Position numbers and translations under genes: made by a program. 64,000 nt of DNA from Piezodorus guildinii. Taxonomy: Eukaryota; Arthropoda; Insecta; Hemiptera; Pentatomidae. This document shows positions 10,416 through 21,649 of the stretch, in pieces. Every line of letters starts with the position of its first letter. The first letter of the stretch is position 1. The DNA lies in the NCBI GenBank assembly GCA_023052935.1, contig CM041294.1:83066974-83130973 (forward strand), in the 5' to 3' direction. The notes beneath the pieces were generated by a model. That model was not told where the DNA came from, did no database searches, and saw nothing but the letters and a program-made list of their open reading frames with translations.

Positions 10416-11026
10416 CTTCATCTTTCCCGCCTGCCTCATAATTAATAACAACAAATTAGTCCGGCTTGTCCAGAAGTATGTTAAGGGGAGAGTTATCAAA
10501 AATCAATGATATTTAACAATTTACATATAACTACTAAATAATACATTTAAAGATAAAACACATTTCAGAATTACTAACGGTATGTCTTTTGAAGAGATAA
10601 GCGAAGAGAAGTACAGCAGCTGGAGTGGAGAGCAAAAAAGACGCCGCATTAGTGATAAGGTTGTGTTTGGGGTAACTGTTAAGTTGTGAAAAAAGTGAGT
10701 GTAATGAGAGCGAGAACCACTCTTGCCCTTTTACTTCTCCCTTACAAGCCTCTTCTCTAGTTTTGATTGGCTGAAGGGAAGCAAAAAGGAGCGACATTTA
10801 AAGGGAAAATTACTAATAGATTTGATTTCGCGAAATATAGCCGTGGTTTCACTGTCGGCGTCTTTTGAATCAGAGTCGGCTTCTCCGTCAGTGACATGAT
10901 ACGGTAATCCCTTAATTCATCGGATCTATGAGCTACTTCTTTTATTCTCAAAATACTTATCTCTATCATTTAAACTATTCATAAATTATAAATTAATCTT
11001 TATTATGGTATGGTTAACATACCGTG

Positions 11027-11028
<2 letters not shown>
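10413..11028. other. No recognisable gene
   Basis: Holds two minus-strand ORFs of 70 and 87 codons that overlap each other in different frames and show no domain. I treat them as chance. Confidence 0.5.

Positions 11029-11081
<53 letters not shown>
11029..11081. repeat. (TA)n microsatellite next to a LINE tail
   Basis: Alternating TA, abutting the (ATT)n tail of the minus-strand LINE that starts at 11,082. Such runs often grow at LINE 3' tails. Confidence 0.9.
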
Positions 11082-14004
11082 CAATAATAATAATAGACTT
11101 ACCGAACCCGAAGGTTCGATGCTGATACCACCAGATTCCGCCTACACAGACTCGTCTAATGCTCACCGTTCAAGCCCACTTGAGATCGGCCTTAACGCAA
11201 TCCTTCCATCGACCCCTCGGCCTACCTTTCGGACGCCTACCAGTCGGATCAGCGAATACCAACTTTCTCGGAATCCTTCAAAGTAAGTGGCCACGTTTCA
11301 CATCCGTAAAGAACCGTCGGAAGAATAATAGTTTTATAAATTCTAACCTTTAAGTTTTTAGATAGAAACCACGAGCTAAGGAACTTAGCAACTGAATAAT
11401 AACACGCATTTCCCACCTTTAACCGGGACTTTATTTCATCCAGGATTTCATTTTTTCTTGTTATCATTGAACCTAAATACTTGAATTTCCATACGTGTTC
11501 AAAACTACTGATATATCAATATCACCAAGATCGCCACTGTTACTGCTACTATTCATATATTTCGTCTTGTCGGTATTTAACTCGAGTCCTATTTCTTAAC
11601 CGGTTTTTATTAAAACACTTGTATTTAGTTGTATGGTTTCCGTGTCTTCACCTACCATTACCAAATCATCGGCCTACCCTCAAACCGGAATCTTGTCACC
11701 CATATTTAAACCTTTCTCGGCACACGTCACTTTTTCTATGACATATTCTAAAGCTACATTAAATAAAACAGGTGAAAGGGAACCCTGTTTTAAACCCGAT
11801 CGCACCTCAAATCTCTCGGAGTAATTATGACCGATTTTAACTTTATGGAATGTTTCCGACAAACTCATCTCTACTAGGTTTACTTACATCCTAGGTATTC
11901 CCTGTTCAATCATGATGCTATACAGCTTCTGACGGTATATGGAATCATAAGCCTTTTTAAAATCGATATAAAGTTGATGGACTGCATCGTTGTATTCCAT
12001 ATTTTTCTCTAATATTCGACGTAAGGAAAATATTTGATCAATAGCCGAGCGATTCCGCCTAAAACCACATTGGTTATTATTATTATTTCACGGGTCTTGG
12101 CCTCCTCCAACCGCCTCCTCCAATCATCACGGTCTTGAGCCGATGCCATCCAGCTCCTAACTCCCAGCAACATGCGAGCGTCTGCTGCCACACCATCCGA
12201 CCATCTCAACCTTGGTCTTCCTCTTCTTCTTATCCCATGGATCGGCTGAGTGAGCAATATTTTGGGCATTTCTCCATTTTCCATCCTGGCAATATGCCCT
12301 GCGTATCTTAGGCGTCTTAACTTCATAGCCCGGACCACATCACCTTCTCCAAAAGCATTGTAGAGGTCCTGATTTGTGCGCCGCTTCCACCCCTCTCCAA
12401 CTTTCACTCCTCCAAAAATACGGCGGAGAACTTTTCTTTCAAAAATTAGGAGTTCCTTCTCGGTCGCCTTTGAAGTCGCCCAACACTCTGATCCATAGAG
12501 CAGTACGGGACGCACCAATGTCTTATAGAGGTGGAGCTTGGTCTGTCTAGAGAGTATCCGCCTGGTTAGCTGCTTGCCTAACCTAAAGTAGCATTCTCCT
12601 TATCTCAATATCGGGGTTATTATCTTGGGTGACCATTGATCTCAGGTATGTGAACTCTGAGAGCTTCTCAAACTTATGAACCCCGATAGTGACTGTCTCA
12701 CCTAGCATTGGGATTTCTTCTGCTACCATATATTTTGTTTTGGACTCATTAACGTTCAGTCCAAGTCTGCTGGCAGGACCCATCGGACTGTAGAGAGCTT
12801 TTTTTACAACCACATTGGTAGTCTCCAATAATTTCCTCAGCGTTTTCCGTGATTCGGATTGTTAGTATTGACGAGAATATTTTATAGCATACTGGGAGAA
12901 GAGAGATCCCACGATATTTTTACAATCCGTCCTCGGTCCTTTTTTGTGAATCGGAATAAGAATTGATTCTTTCCATTCTTCGGGCATTTTTTCATTTTCC
13001 CAGATCTTTTTAACTAAAACATGTAATTTGGAAACGCCCGCTTCTCCACAAGCCTTGATTAATTTACTAGTGATATTATCATTTCCTGCAGATTTATAAC
13101 GTTTTAATTTTCCAATCGCCATTTCGACTTCCTCTTCACTCGGTGCGTCTATCCACGGTTTAGCGCTCTGGGATTCAGAGGGAGGAGATTGATTATTATT
13201 TTCCGTATTTAGCTGTAAAAGTGTTGTTTAAATGTATTTAATATCTCAGTCGGATCAGCAATTATATTGTTGTTTGCATCTTTAACCCCATTTAATAGGG
13301 GTTCAAATTTACGCGGTTTGTTTATACCTTTGTACATCTCTCTTACGTTATTTCCACTTTTGAGTTTTTCTGTTTCTATTATATTGCCTTTAAGATACTC
13401 TCTTTTCTTATTTTTTAAGAATTTTGAAGTCTTCTTTTTTACTACTCGAAAGTAAGCCGCGTTATTATCGCTTGAATTATTTAAGGAATTCAGTTGAGCT
13501 GTTTTTCTTTTTTAACACATATTTTGACAATCCCCGTCGAAACTTTCTTTACCGATTGTTGGACGATATACTTCTTCTCTTCCAACCTTTGCGTTCGCGT
13601 CGCCTAGTATTATCTTAATGTAATTTCGCGGTAGCTTATCGTAAGCCGACTCAAGTTTATCTTAAAATTAGCATTTTACTTCATCATCACTGTTTTCGGT
13701 GGGAGAATGAATGTTTATAAACGCGATTTTAAACCAACGACCTTGAATATAGCAACTGATATTCTTTCACTAAAGAAGTGTACTTTCCGTAATGCGGAGA
13801 GAAATCTATTCCTCATCAGAAATTCGGTACCTAAACAATAATTAACGCTCCCCCTTTTGTATCAAATAGTATACTTTGCTTCTGTTAACGAACCCTCCCC
13901 TGGCCAGCGAACCTCTTGTAATGGAACGATATCTAAAATGTACCCCTTAACTTCATTCGCGACCGACATTAACCTACCTGCCGTATTTAAACTTCTAACT
14001 TTCC
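11082..14004 (-). pseudogene. RTE-A LINE, decayed, with nested insertion
   Basis: Read from 14,004 down, the protein begins WKVRSLNTAGRLM (apurinic endonuclease motif near 13,965-14,004; the usual TWN is altered), then LQEVRWPGEGSL, then a DANAKVG-like box near 13,590. The endonuclease C-terminus with its SDH motif is missing through an internal deletion near 13,505. The reverse transcriptase follows: SAGNDNITSKLIK (near 13,060), WKESILIPIHKKG (near 12,960), a QCGF box split by the inserted LINE at 12,063-12,819, PVLFNVALEYVIEK near 11,750 and LYGCETWPLT near 11,300. The 3' end has the CCTTCGGGTT block and an (ATT)n tail. Many stops and frameshifts. This is the longest RTE-A copy here and shows that the element carried an endonuclease followed by a reverse transcriptase. 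Clade assignment is by motif only. Confidence 0.85.
12075..12807 (-). mobile_element. Second RTE-like LINE, 5'-truncated, nested in RTE-A
   Basis: A 733-bp insertion flanked by AACCACATTGGT at 12,063-12,074 and 12,808-12,819, a 12-bp target duplication. It encodes on the minus strand NVNESKTKYM, an FTYLRSMVT box, then in a long open stretch (12,009-12,518, running into the host element) VRPVLLYGSECW, RRLRYAGHIARM and RRRGRPRLRW, the C-terminus of an RTE-like reverse transcriptase. It ends in an (AAT)n tail at 12,075-12,089. It differs in sequence from the host element. It looks younger: its last 150 codons are uninterrupted, whereas the host is full of stops. Confidence 0.88.
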
Positions 14005-16080
14005 ATATATATATATTGTATATTTGAATAATATATATAATTCAAAATGGAAAATTACCCAAAGAACAGGTTCAATACAATAGATTCGGTTGTGTGGTAA
14101 ATGCACTGCAGTATCACCCTGCTATACGGCAACTAAATGGTCTCTTGCTTATATAAAGTTCCTTTTATTTTTTTTTAAACTTGGTAATTTCTTGTCTATG
14201 TTATCTTTATAACATTGTATTTATAATTTAATGTCTGCTTGTTTTACTTATTACCTAGTGTAGGTATGTAACCTTAACTGGGATAATTCTGCTTATATTG
14301 TCACTTGCAACACAATTATCACTCCCGTGTACACAATTCAAGGTAGGAAGTAATACCACTTTACAAATATGGCAATTACTTCACTTTCATTAGCTTTCTT
14401 AGTTACATTTGAAATTTTTTTGTTTGCCTTTGCTGATAACTGTTCGCCAGCTGCTGATCTGAATTTTTAAATTTGGAAATACATAAGTAATGTGCCATCG
14501 GAAGAAATGAAATAAGGTCGAAGATGTGTTGGGTACTGTACCCAGTGTAGATGCAACCTAAAATATTTCTAGATCAGAGGCAGATATTAGTAAACGTTGG
14601 GTGTTAAAAAACAAAGCGGGACACATATACAATAAACCATACGGGCGTAGGTGTCTTGGCATTGTACTTCTTGTAGCCTATTTGGCAAGTTCTATATTTC
14701 TTTGAGTCACCGTGGAGTTTTGGCTGTATGCTGGTCCGTAGATCTACTCTGCTTTCGACAGTTGTGAGTGTAAGATGTATAGATTGTTCAGTATTCTTTG
14801 AGACGTTGAAATTACAAATTCTGTAATTTTTCACATTTTACTGGACTGAAGATTAAAATTTGAAAAGCCTTCAATCGCATTACCAATAATTTATTGTAGG
14901 GTTTTTATCCAGTATCCTTGTCGATCCAATATAGCGTGCAGTGTAAAAAAATAAAGAAGCAGAATAGACCACTCACAAAGACGAAACAGGTCATTGTATC
15001 TTTTAATTTAAAAGACTATTGTTAAACCAATAAGGACTAATGGACTATAGGTAATAGTCAAAATTTCGAACATTAAAGTATATAGTCATAAGCCTTTTTA
15101 TATATTAGTGCGTTATTAAAAACTCGAGTAGCCTAGCAACCACAGATGACCAGAAGCTATAATAACCAAATAATTATTTTGCGTCTCAGTGCCGGGAGGC
15201 TTTTAACTCGGTATTTATTCTCCTCCCTCAACCCCTAGCAACTTTTTTTTAAATTCTCGATTTGATGCGCTGGAATTTTGTTGAAAAGAAGAGTACGTAC
15301 ATTAAAGTAGATTATGTTGAGAATGCATGTTGTTTTATTATTGTTTCATTTTATTGTATAACATCATCACCCTGTTCATGATTTTGCTACGTATGTTGAA
15401 ATGTTTTCATTAAGAGTAGTATTTTAATAATGTTTACAAATATTAATATTTTAGTGTCAAGAGAATTACGATATTCATCATGTTAACTTTATACACAGTA
15501 AGAGGTAAGTTCTAAGACATAGTTTATCTACCATGTCTTTACACATTCCATTTGCAACTGATTTTAATTTAATTAAATACTGAAATAAAGTATTGTAAAT
15601 ATCGAAATGTTCATACCGATAACATTCACGGAAATTGATATCGTTATCCTACTCTAACAGACAGGTATACACAGAGCGCATGCCCCAGTCTAGAGCATGT
15701 TATTAACGTTACCATGGTTAAGAAATCAAAGTTTTTACTTCTGCCAAAAATTGCATAACGCGCCTAAAGAAGTTTTCACTTAAAAAAAAAATACCAACAA
15801 TCTCTTAAAACATGATCTCAATATCTATTAATTTTTCTTTTGGTCTTTAACATCATTTACTCTCCAGTAACAGCATGTAGGACGTGTTATTCATAGCTAA
15901 CCAACCTATTTTAACCAGATTGGGTCGATCAAGATTCATCCCGTGGAACCGACACAAAATAAAAGTCAACCAACCCATACCTAAATCGAACCAGCACCGT
16001 GTGACTTTTAGATAAGCAAGGTTTATTATACCATAGCTATCACAGCCTCTCAATATCTGTAATGTTCTGGATCCGAATCT
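14005..16080. other. No recognisable feature
   Basis: About 2 kb of A+T-rich DNA. The only ORFs are short (66-76 codons) and lack motifs. A TA-rich tract at 14,005-14,045 marks the LINE's 5' boundary. Confidence 0.5.
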
Positions 16081-16084
16081 TATT

Positions 16085-16175
16085 TAACTTTCTAATCTCT
16101 GTCTTCCTCCAACCATACCTACAAACCTCCTCTAAGGCTGAAACGCAAGTGGTCCCGAGACCTATTGTGAATATA
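16085..16175 (+). mobile_element. Jockey-1-like ORF2 3'-end remnant
   Basis: CCTCCTCTAAGGCTGAAACG followed by GGTCCCGAGACCTATTGTGAA matches the last codons and stop region of Jockey-1 ORF2 (35,180-35,225). Downstream sequence differs from the Jockey-1 3' UTR, so it is a related family or an old copy. Confidence 0.6.
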
Positions 16176-16311
16176 CAATAATTGAGTTTTTCACAATGCC
16201 CAGCTTCTTCACACAAACTGTGATCTAATTTTATTGTTGCTTATTAAAATTTTCCTCAGTCCTTATTTTTACATTTTATTTCCAACTATCCACTCTATTC
16301 TGAATAAATGT

Positions 16312-17532
16312 GTTTTTACTTTCCCTTACCTATATATAAAATATATAGTAAGGGAAAGTATTACGATCGTGAAAATTTTTGAATTCTAGTTTTCGACGGA
16401 AACACGCGTTTATGGGTCCCCTGTGCCCAAATGGTGTGTCCGTGTGTGGTATAATTATATTTATTATTATATTTATAAATATAACTCCCGCGTGTAAACG
16501 AAAAGTCCTATTAAACTATAAAATTTCATATTAAAAATAACTATACGCCCGAGATGTTACAGAAACTTTTTCATCACAATCAGCTAACCAGAAGAGGCAC
16601 TTTATACCATGCATTATGCATCTATTTATGATTTTTTTCTAAAACGGCTCTAACGATTTTGATTAAACTCGCTATATCCATGTAAAATTTAATGGGCTTT
16701 AATACGATGTAGGTTTCATTATGAATGAAATAGTTTTACAAGACTTGAATGCCGATAATTTAAATTGTCTTCCTCTAAAGTACCTTTAATTTTGTAGATA
16801 CTAAAAAAATAACCATATAATCTTGTCATTATCGATAAAAAAACAGGCAAATATATATTGTGTTGAACGAATTCGATATCATCATTCCTAAAGGAAAAAA
16901 CTGCAAAAATATTTGTTTAATGCAATTTTTCAACATAAGAACAGTAATATAAATGTATAATATACCGTTGGAAAGCTAAAGATTTTAGAAAAAATATTAT
17001 CTTATACACAAGCTTGTAAAAGTTAACCAAAAGTGATGAAAAGCCGACAAAACTAACTTAATATTTTAGATAATGATATAATCGATTTTTTATTAAAACA
17101 CATGTTTCTTAGAAATTCAATTTGTTTGTTTATTTATTTAACGTCACTTTATGCTACTATGGCTAATCGGACGATGCTACAGTGGGAGTCCTAAATTTTA
17201 ACTAAAGTTTTATTAGGATAGGGATCTTTAACGAGTACCTGACATCGCACAGGCTCGGGACCACCTTTTAACGTCCCCTCCGAAGGACGGTGTAACTAAG
17301 GATATTTTACTCCCATTAAAAAATCCTAGGACCACCTGCGGGTTTGAACTCGTGACCTTTAGCATGGGAGGCTGTTACGCTAGCCACCTAGCTACAAGTG
17401 ATCCCAGAAATTCAATTTAATTAATTCTTTATTAGTTTCATTCATTTTTACCTCTAACTTTATTTGAAAACCCTTTAATTGATTCTAACAACTGCGGTAA
17501 GTGAAAGTCGTGTGTTGCCCGCACTAGATTTT
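16312..17532 (+). mobile_element. HINE-like element, best single complete copy
   Basis: Runs from TTTTTACTTTCCCTTACCTA at 16,312 to GGTAAGTGAAAGTCGTGTG...CACTAGATTTTTT at about 17,495-17,532. The 5' and 3' subterminal sequences are inverted repeats (family consensus ACTTTCACTTACC). Behind the 5' repeat is a TATATAAAATATATAGTAAGGG hairpin-like stretch, then the GATCGTGAAAATTTT and CGGAAACACGCGTTT blocks, then a GT-rich point (GTGTCCGTGTGTGG) where other copies carry (GT)n. T-runs flank both ends. A SINE-C copy lies inside at 17,124-17,406; without it the element is about 0.94 kb. No transposase, Rep or helicase coding is visible. The structure (subterminal inverted repeats, internal microsatellite, short hairpin before the 3' end, T-rich target) resembles Helentron-associated elements such as Drosophila DINE-1, but this is inference; a hAT- or Tc-type MITE cannot be excluded. 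Confidence 0.8.
17124..17406 (-). mobile_element. SINE-C, complete, nested in HINE-like element
   Basis: Flanked by AGAAATTCAATTT at 17,111-17,123 and 17,407-17,419, a 13-bp target duplication. On the minus strand it opens with a tRNA-like head (box A-like TAGCTAGGTGGCTAG, box B-like GAGTTCAAACCCG), then a body with CTTCGGAGGGGACG, and ends in an A/T-rich AAATAAATAAAC tail. It is the reference copy for SINE-C in this window. Confidence 0.85.
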
Positions 17533-17821
17533 TTCTTTCCTGTTTACCCTTTGGCCCCCAAGCTATCAACCGATTGCTGGGAGTGTGGCCAAGATCAGGC
17601 CGTGTTCATTCTTTTTCGTGGTTCCTTCCCCCAGACCATTTAGCCCCCGAACCTTGCCAATTAGTAAAGTAAATTATTTGCCAACTCTTTGTGTAGAATA
17701 TATTTTAGCGCTTTGAGGATTCCGAAATGTGGGATTTTATCAGCCCCGTGTTGGTTGGCAAGGGATCAAGATTCATCTCCCGTAATATTTCTAAACTCAC
17801 GGCTTATGTAATCCGCAAGAT

Positions 17822-17825
<4 letters not shown>
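17533..17825. other. Unassigned moderately GC-rich segment
   Basis: A compositional island (TTTGGCCCCCAAGC, GGCCAAGATCAGGCC) directly after the HINE-like 3' end. No ORF or second copy seen. Confidence 0.35.
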
Positions 17826-17860
<35 letters not shown>

Positions 17861-17879
17861 ATATATATATATATATATT
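17826..17879. repeat. (TA)n microsatellite
   Basis: Two TA runs separated by a TTTT interruption. Confidence 0.9.
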
Positions 17880-18239
17880 GCAGGAAAATACTACTCTTAA
17901 AAAATTTTAAAAATTATCATTTTTTTTTCTCTAAAGCATATGTAATATTCAATAGCTGGCCGAAATTAATTAAGGAAGAGAGGGTTAGGGTGGCGGGAAA
18001 AAAAAAAGATGAGAAAATAGCATTTCACTTATGTTATTTCTTTGGTGGAAAATAAGTCCTTTCGGTTTTTCAATTTATTTGAATGTCATTATGATACACT
18101 TCTTATCTAATGAATTAATTCTTAAGGTGAATTGTTTATCCTGTTTGTAATATGTCAACAAGTATTTATTAACTCTTGTTGTAGCTAGCTTAGTATTGTG
18201 TTGGCTATTGCACAGTTAATATGGAGAATCATCATTCAT

Positions 18240-18890
18240 TAACGGCATATGGTGTTACCTGTTATGTAGTGGTTAGCATAACAGCCTTCTATGCACAAGC
18301 TTATACCCGCAGGTGGTCCTATTATTTTTTAATGGGAGTAAAATATCCTTAGTTATGCCATCCTTAGGAGGGGACGTAAAAAGGTGGTCTTGAGCCTGTG
18401 TGATGTCCAGTACTCGTTAAAGATCCCTATCCTAATAAAACCTGGAAAGGCAAAATTAAGACGTTGATTTCCAAAAGGTACTAAAGGACTTTTACGATAT
18501 TGAGTTTTTACATATTTGTATTCTCATCATTTAGTCGTATCTAAATCTTCTATTTGATTCTATCAAATCAATACTCAAGTCCTTTAGAAACGCGACTCCT
18601 TAAATAACTTATTTAATTTCGTTCCGAATCACACTAAAACATTTCATTTCATAGCTTTAATATGACGTTATTAATATAGTATAAATACTATTCTAGATTC
18701 TAATGCGTAATGACCGGAACTAGATAGTTTAATAATATAGCAATGAGAGATTTTCGCGGTTCCTGTAAAATTTACTAAAATGGATATAGTGTACCTTTTG
18801 GAACTCAACGTCTCGATTTATGACTCCCACTGTGGTATCGTCTGATAAGCCACAGTAACATAAAGTGACGATAAATGAATTAACAAACAA
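18240..18890 (+). mobile_element. SINE-C copy, split by MITE-3
   Basis: The head and body at 18,240-18,458 (TTAGCATAACAGCC, GCAGGTGGTCC, TCGTTAAAGATCCC) and the 3' end at 18,814-18,890 (TATGACTCCCACTGTGG, AAAGTGACG) match SINE-C. The MITE at 18,459-18,813 interrupts it. Confidence 0.75.
18459..18813. mobile_element. MITE-3, about 355 bp with 23-bp terminal inverted repeats
   Basis: The left end (18,459-18,481, beginning AGACGTTGATTTCC) matches the reverse complement of the right end (18,791-18,813) with one mismatch. The interior is A+T-rich and non-coding. Its insertion is younger than the SINE it breaks. Confidence 0.75.
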
Positions 18891-18904
18891 TTATCGGCGT
18901 ATTT

Positions 18905-19560
18905 TGTTGTATTGTTCTTAAAAAAATTAAGCGTGCTGCAGAAGCTCATAGAAAAATTTTCTGGTTTGGGCGGGAAGAGCTCAAAATAAAGGACACCTTT
19001 CCCTAACCCATCAAATTCACAGTATAACCGTTTTTGGATGTGATTCTGCTTTTATATTCGTTAACGGCGGGTCACTTTCACCAGGACTTTTTCTTTACAA
19101 TATTATTCTACAGTACCGGTTTTTTATTCCCAGTTATCAATCCTCTTTAAAAATGGATCATTAACATTGAGTTCCTGGTGGGAATTGCTAATGTAAATGT
19201 GGTCCAATAAATTCTTTTCTGTCAAATTGTGAAGAACCCATATATCACTTTGAGAAACATCCCGTAGCACCCAAATCATTGGAGACACTTACATGACAAT
19301 TATCTCGAGCGGTTGTCTGTGACCTATGATTGAATTTGGTCATCAGCAACAGTTGAAGAACGACCCGAGCGCTTTGCGTCATCCAAGTCAAAATTTCTGG
19401 TTCTGAACTGAGCAAACCACTTACGGACGGTGCTTTCTCGTAAGGCATCGTCGCCATACACACTTCAAATATTTTTAACCGTCTGTATAGTGGATTTTCC
19501 TTTCCGAAAATAAAAAATCATTAAATAATGAAAATAAATTGTTTTCGCTTCCATTTTGAG
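18905..19560 (-). pseudogene. Mariner transposase, N-terminal and central remnant
   Basis: The minus strand reads FRKGKSTIQTVKNI, a stop, VYGDDALRESTVRKWFAQFR, then NFDLDDAKRSGRSSTVADDQ: the paired helix-turn-helix DNA-binding region of a mariner transposase. After a deletion of roughly 25 codons the central part resumes with DIWVLHNLTEKNLLD and NDPFLKRI. At the first catalytic aspartate (ITGDEK in active mariners) this copy reads ITGNKK, so the Asp is lost, and there are several stops. The protein would cut and join element ends in the nucleus; this copy cannot. Confidence 0.85.
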
Positions 19561-19839
19561 CAGGCGAAATACCACTTAAAAATAAGGAATCTCGGTTGGA
19601 ACTGGTGCATAAAAGCATATCAACTAATCCTTTTTTTGAATATGTTATAATTATTGACCAAGTAAACATGATTTTATAAACCACAGAGAGGATTAAATTG
19701 AAATATTGAAAAACGCTTCGAACTGATTTTACAATCCAATATATCTGTTAACTCTTGTTGAAACCAGCTGAGTATTATGTTTGCTTTTTCACTGTGATTA
19801 TGGAAGAAAATATCATTCCATAGTGTTGTATTTTATAAT

Positions 19840-20155
19840 AAAAAAAAACGCTAGGTCACACATCTCATTGCTCACTAGCAATAAATAATGGAGCCTTGGA
19901 TGGGACCTTTTGCCCCATCCTTCCTATTCACCAGGCCTAGCTGCAAGTGTCTACCACTCATATCGGTTTTTGCAGAACTTCATGATCCAAAAGAAAGAGA
20001 AAATCAAAAGCGACTTGGATCAGTTTTTAACAATAAATTCCAGACGTTCTGTGAACATGGCATTATGCAGTCAGTGGAAAAGTTGAAAAAAATGTTATTA
20101 AATAATGGTCAATACTTTGTAGATAAAAATAAATTTTATGTTTTAATACATTGAA
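19840..20155 (+). pseudogene. Mariner transposase, C-terminal remnant
   Basis: The plus strand encodes a worn form of the segment around the last catalytic Asp (HPPYSPDLAPSDYHLFRS in mariners, here frameshifted), then NNKFQTFCEHGIMQSVEKL and NNGQYFVDKNKF, the usual mariner C-terminus, stopping at 20,154. It lies just before the right terminal repeat, as in an intact mariner, but is opposite in strand to the N-terminal half. Confidence 0.75.
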
Positions 20156-20189
20156 TTTTATTTCACTCTTAAAACCGAAAGGACGTACA

Positions 20190-21230
20190 TGCAATCCCAA
20201 TAATTTATCACTATTTTAAAACCTAAATAGTAACAAATCTTAAAATGTAATCTATAATATTAAATTGTTAAACAAAAAGGTTTTTTAGTTTTGTCCTTTT
20301 CTTCTGTATATAGTTTACTTTTCAGTTAATCCTTTGTTCTGAATAATTTGAGAAAACATTCTGAACAGACATATTTAAATATAAACAAATTGAAAGGACA
20401 ATTCTAAAAAGTGAAGATTGTGACAAAGGACCGTGTTTGAGTCCAAAATAGTAGACAAGTTTATGACCCTTTTGTATTTTATATTCGAAGTGTCGTAAAT
20501 TCCTCCCGGTTATAAACTATCTTTAAACGTGAAAATGAAATTTTGGCACTGTCCCAAAAGTAATGATAATATTTTTGAGTTTATTGCATCTGTTACAAAG
20601 GACCAATTGATAAATCTTGGTTCGTCTTTTACCGCTTCTTTTTCTTTTAAAAACTAAAAAAAATATTTAAAGACGAACTTATGTATACCAGTTTTAAACA
20701 CAAAGAAGCATTTAAATACTATGCTATGTTGTCATACATACTGATTAATTCCAGGTATGTAAGTAGGAAGGCAGATTAAAAATGTACTTATACGCCGACA
20801 AGAAGAGAATCACACATGTGTCACACCGATTTTTATAAATTTGTTTTAAGGTACAAATTAAACCATTAGATTCTGAAAAATTTTAAGGGTAAACGCTCGC
20901 TAGGAGTCGCGTCAAAAAATCGGTAAGTTTGTGCTCCAAAGACACATTTAATTTAATTTATCTGGAGGTAGAAAAATAAGTTTGGCTCCAAAATTACCCT
21001 ATTTTATTGCTACATAATTAACAACTGTGCTCAGATTAATATTTAACTTTTTCAGAAGTGAAATACACAGTTTTAAAGAAATCTTATTAAAAGGTTTCTA
21101 AAGGGTACGACGAGATTATTCACATTTTTTGGGTTATTACCATGCATAAAACTTGAATATTTAATTTGCTAATTTTTGTTAATTATTCCTGATATTATGG
21201 GCCTGATAATGGTAACATGTATGAGCTTTT
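20190..21230. other. No recognisable feature
   Basis: A+T-rich, no ORF above 60 codons with a motif and no internal repeat seen. Confidence 0.5.
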
Positions 21231-21234
21231 TGTA

Positions 21235-21592
21235 ATAGAGTGAAAGTTTTAAACGTTCGTCAAGCAAATGTTGTAACAATCTGTATCTGAGAGCAGTTTC
21301 TTGTCTTTTCAGTCTAGTGCGAGGATTCCAAGTAAGATGGAGTCCTAGTTAGCGGAGATGTTCAACAGGCAGTAGTGGGATGTTGGGACAGGAGGTCAAA
21401 GGTTTGCGACGAAGGGTAAACGTGGTTTGATGGGATTTTTCGGTATTGATTTTAATTCTCCATTTATGACACCGCTCTTCAATGGAGTTGATGTTTGAAT
21501 AAAGGTTTTGTGATGCAACAGTGCAACAGTTGGGTCATTGTTTACTGATAATACACATGTGTCATCAGCATACGAACGTAAAACTGTAAATA
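21235..21592 (-). pseudogene. Jockey-2 ORF2 fragment, after the YADD motif
   Basis: Reverse complement reads SYADDTCVLSVNND, then TLRRKPLTSC, then LTWNPRTRLKRQET, matching Jockey-2 ORF2 at about 45,175-45,545. Stops and small indels are present. Confidence 0.8.
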
Positions 21593-21649
21593 ATTATTCT
21601 TAACATGATTTCTACAAAAAAAAAAAAATTAAATTAAAAAAAAAGATTT

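Larger units (their letters stand above)
18053..20187. mobile_element. Mariner element, rearranged, with terminal inverted repeats
   Basis: GTCCTTTCGGTTTT at 18,056-18,069 is perfectly inverted at 20,171-20,184 (AAAACCGAAAGGAC), and both lie next to a TA dinucleotide (18,053-18,054 and 20,186-20,187), the target duplication of mariner/Tc1 elements. Inside are a transposase N-terminal half on the minus strand, a C-terminal piece on the plus strand ending 15 bp before the right repeat, and a SINE-C copy with its own MITE. The opposed halves imply an inversion or the insertion of a second mariner. Not functional. Confidence 0.7.

Noticed and set aside
19475..19684. 69-codon minus-strand ORF near the mariner remains
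   Set aside because: It is the wrong frame of the transposase N-terminus. The mariner motifs read in the neighbouring frame.
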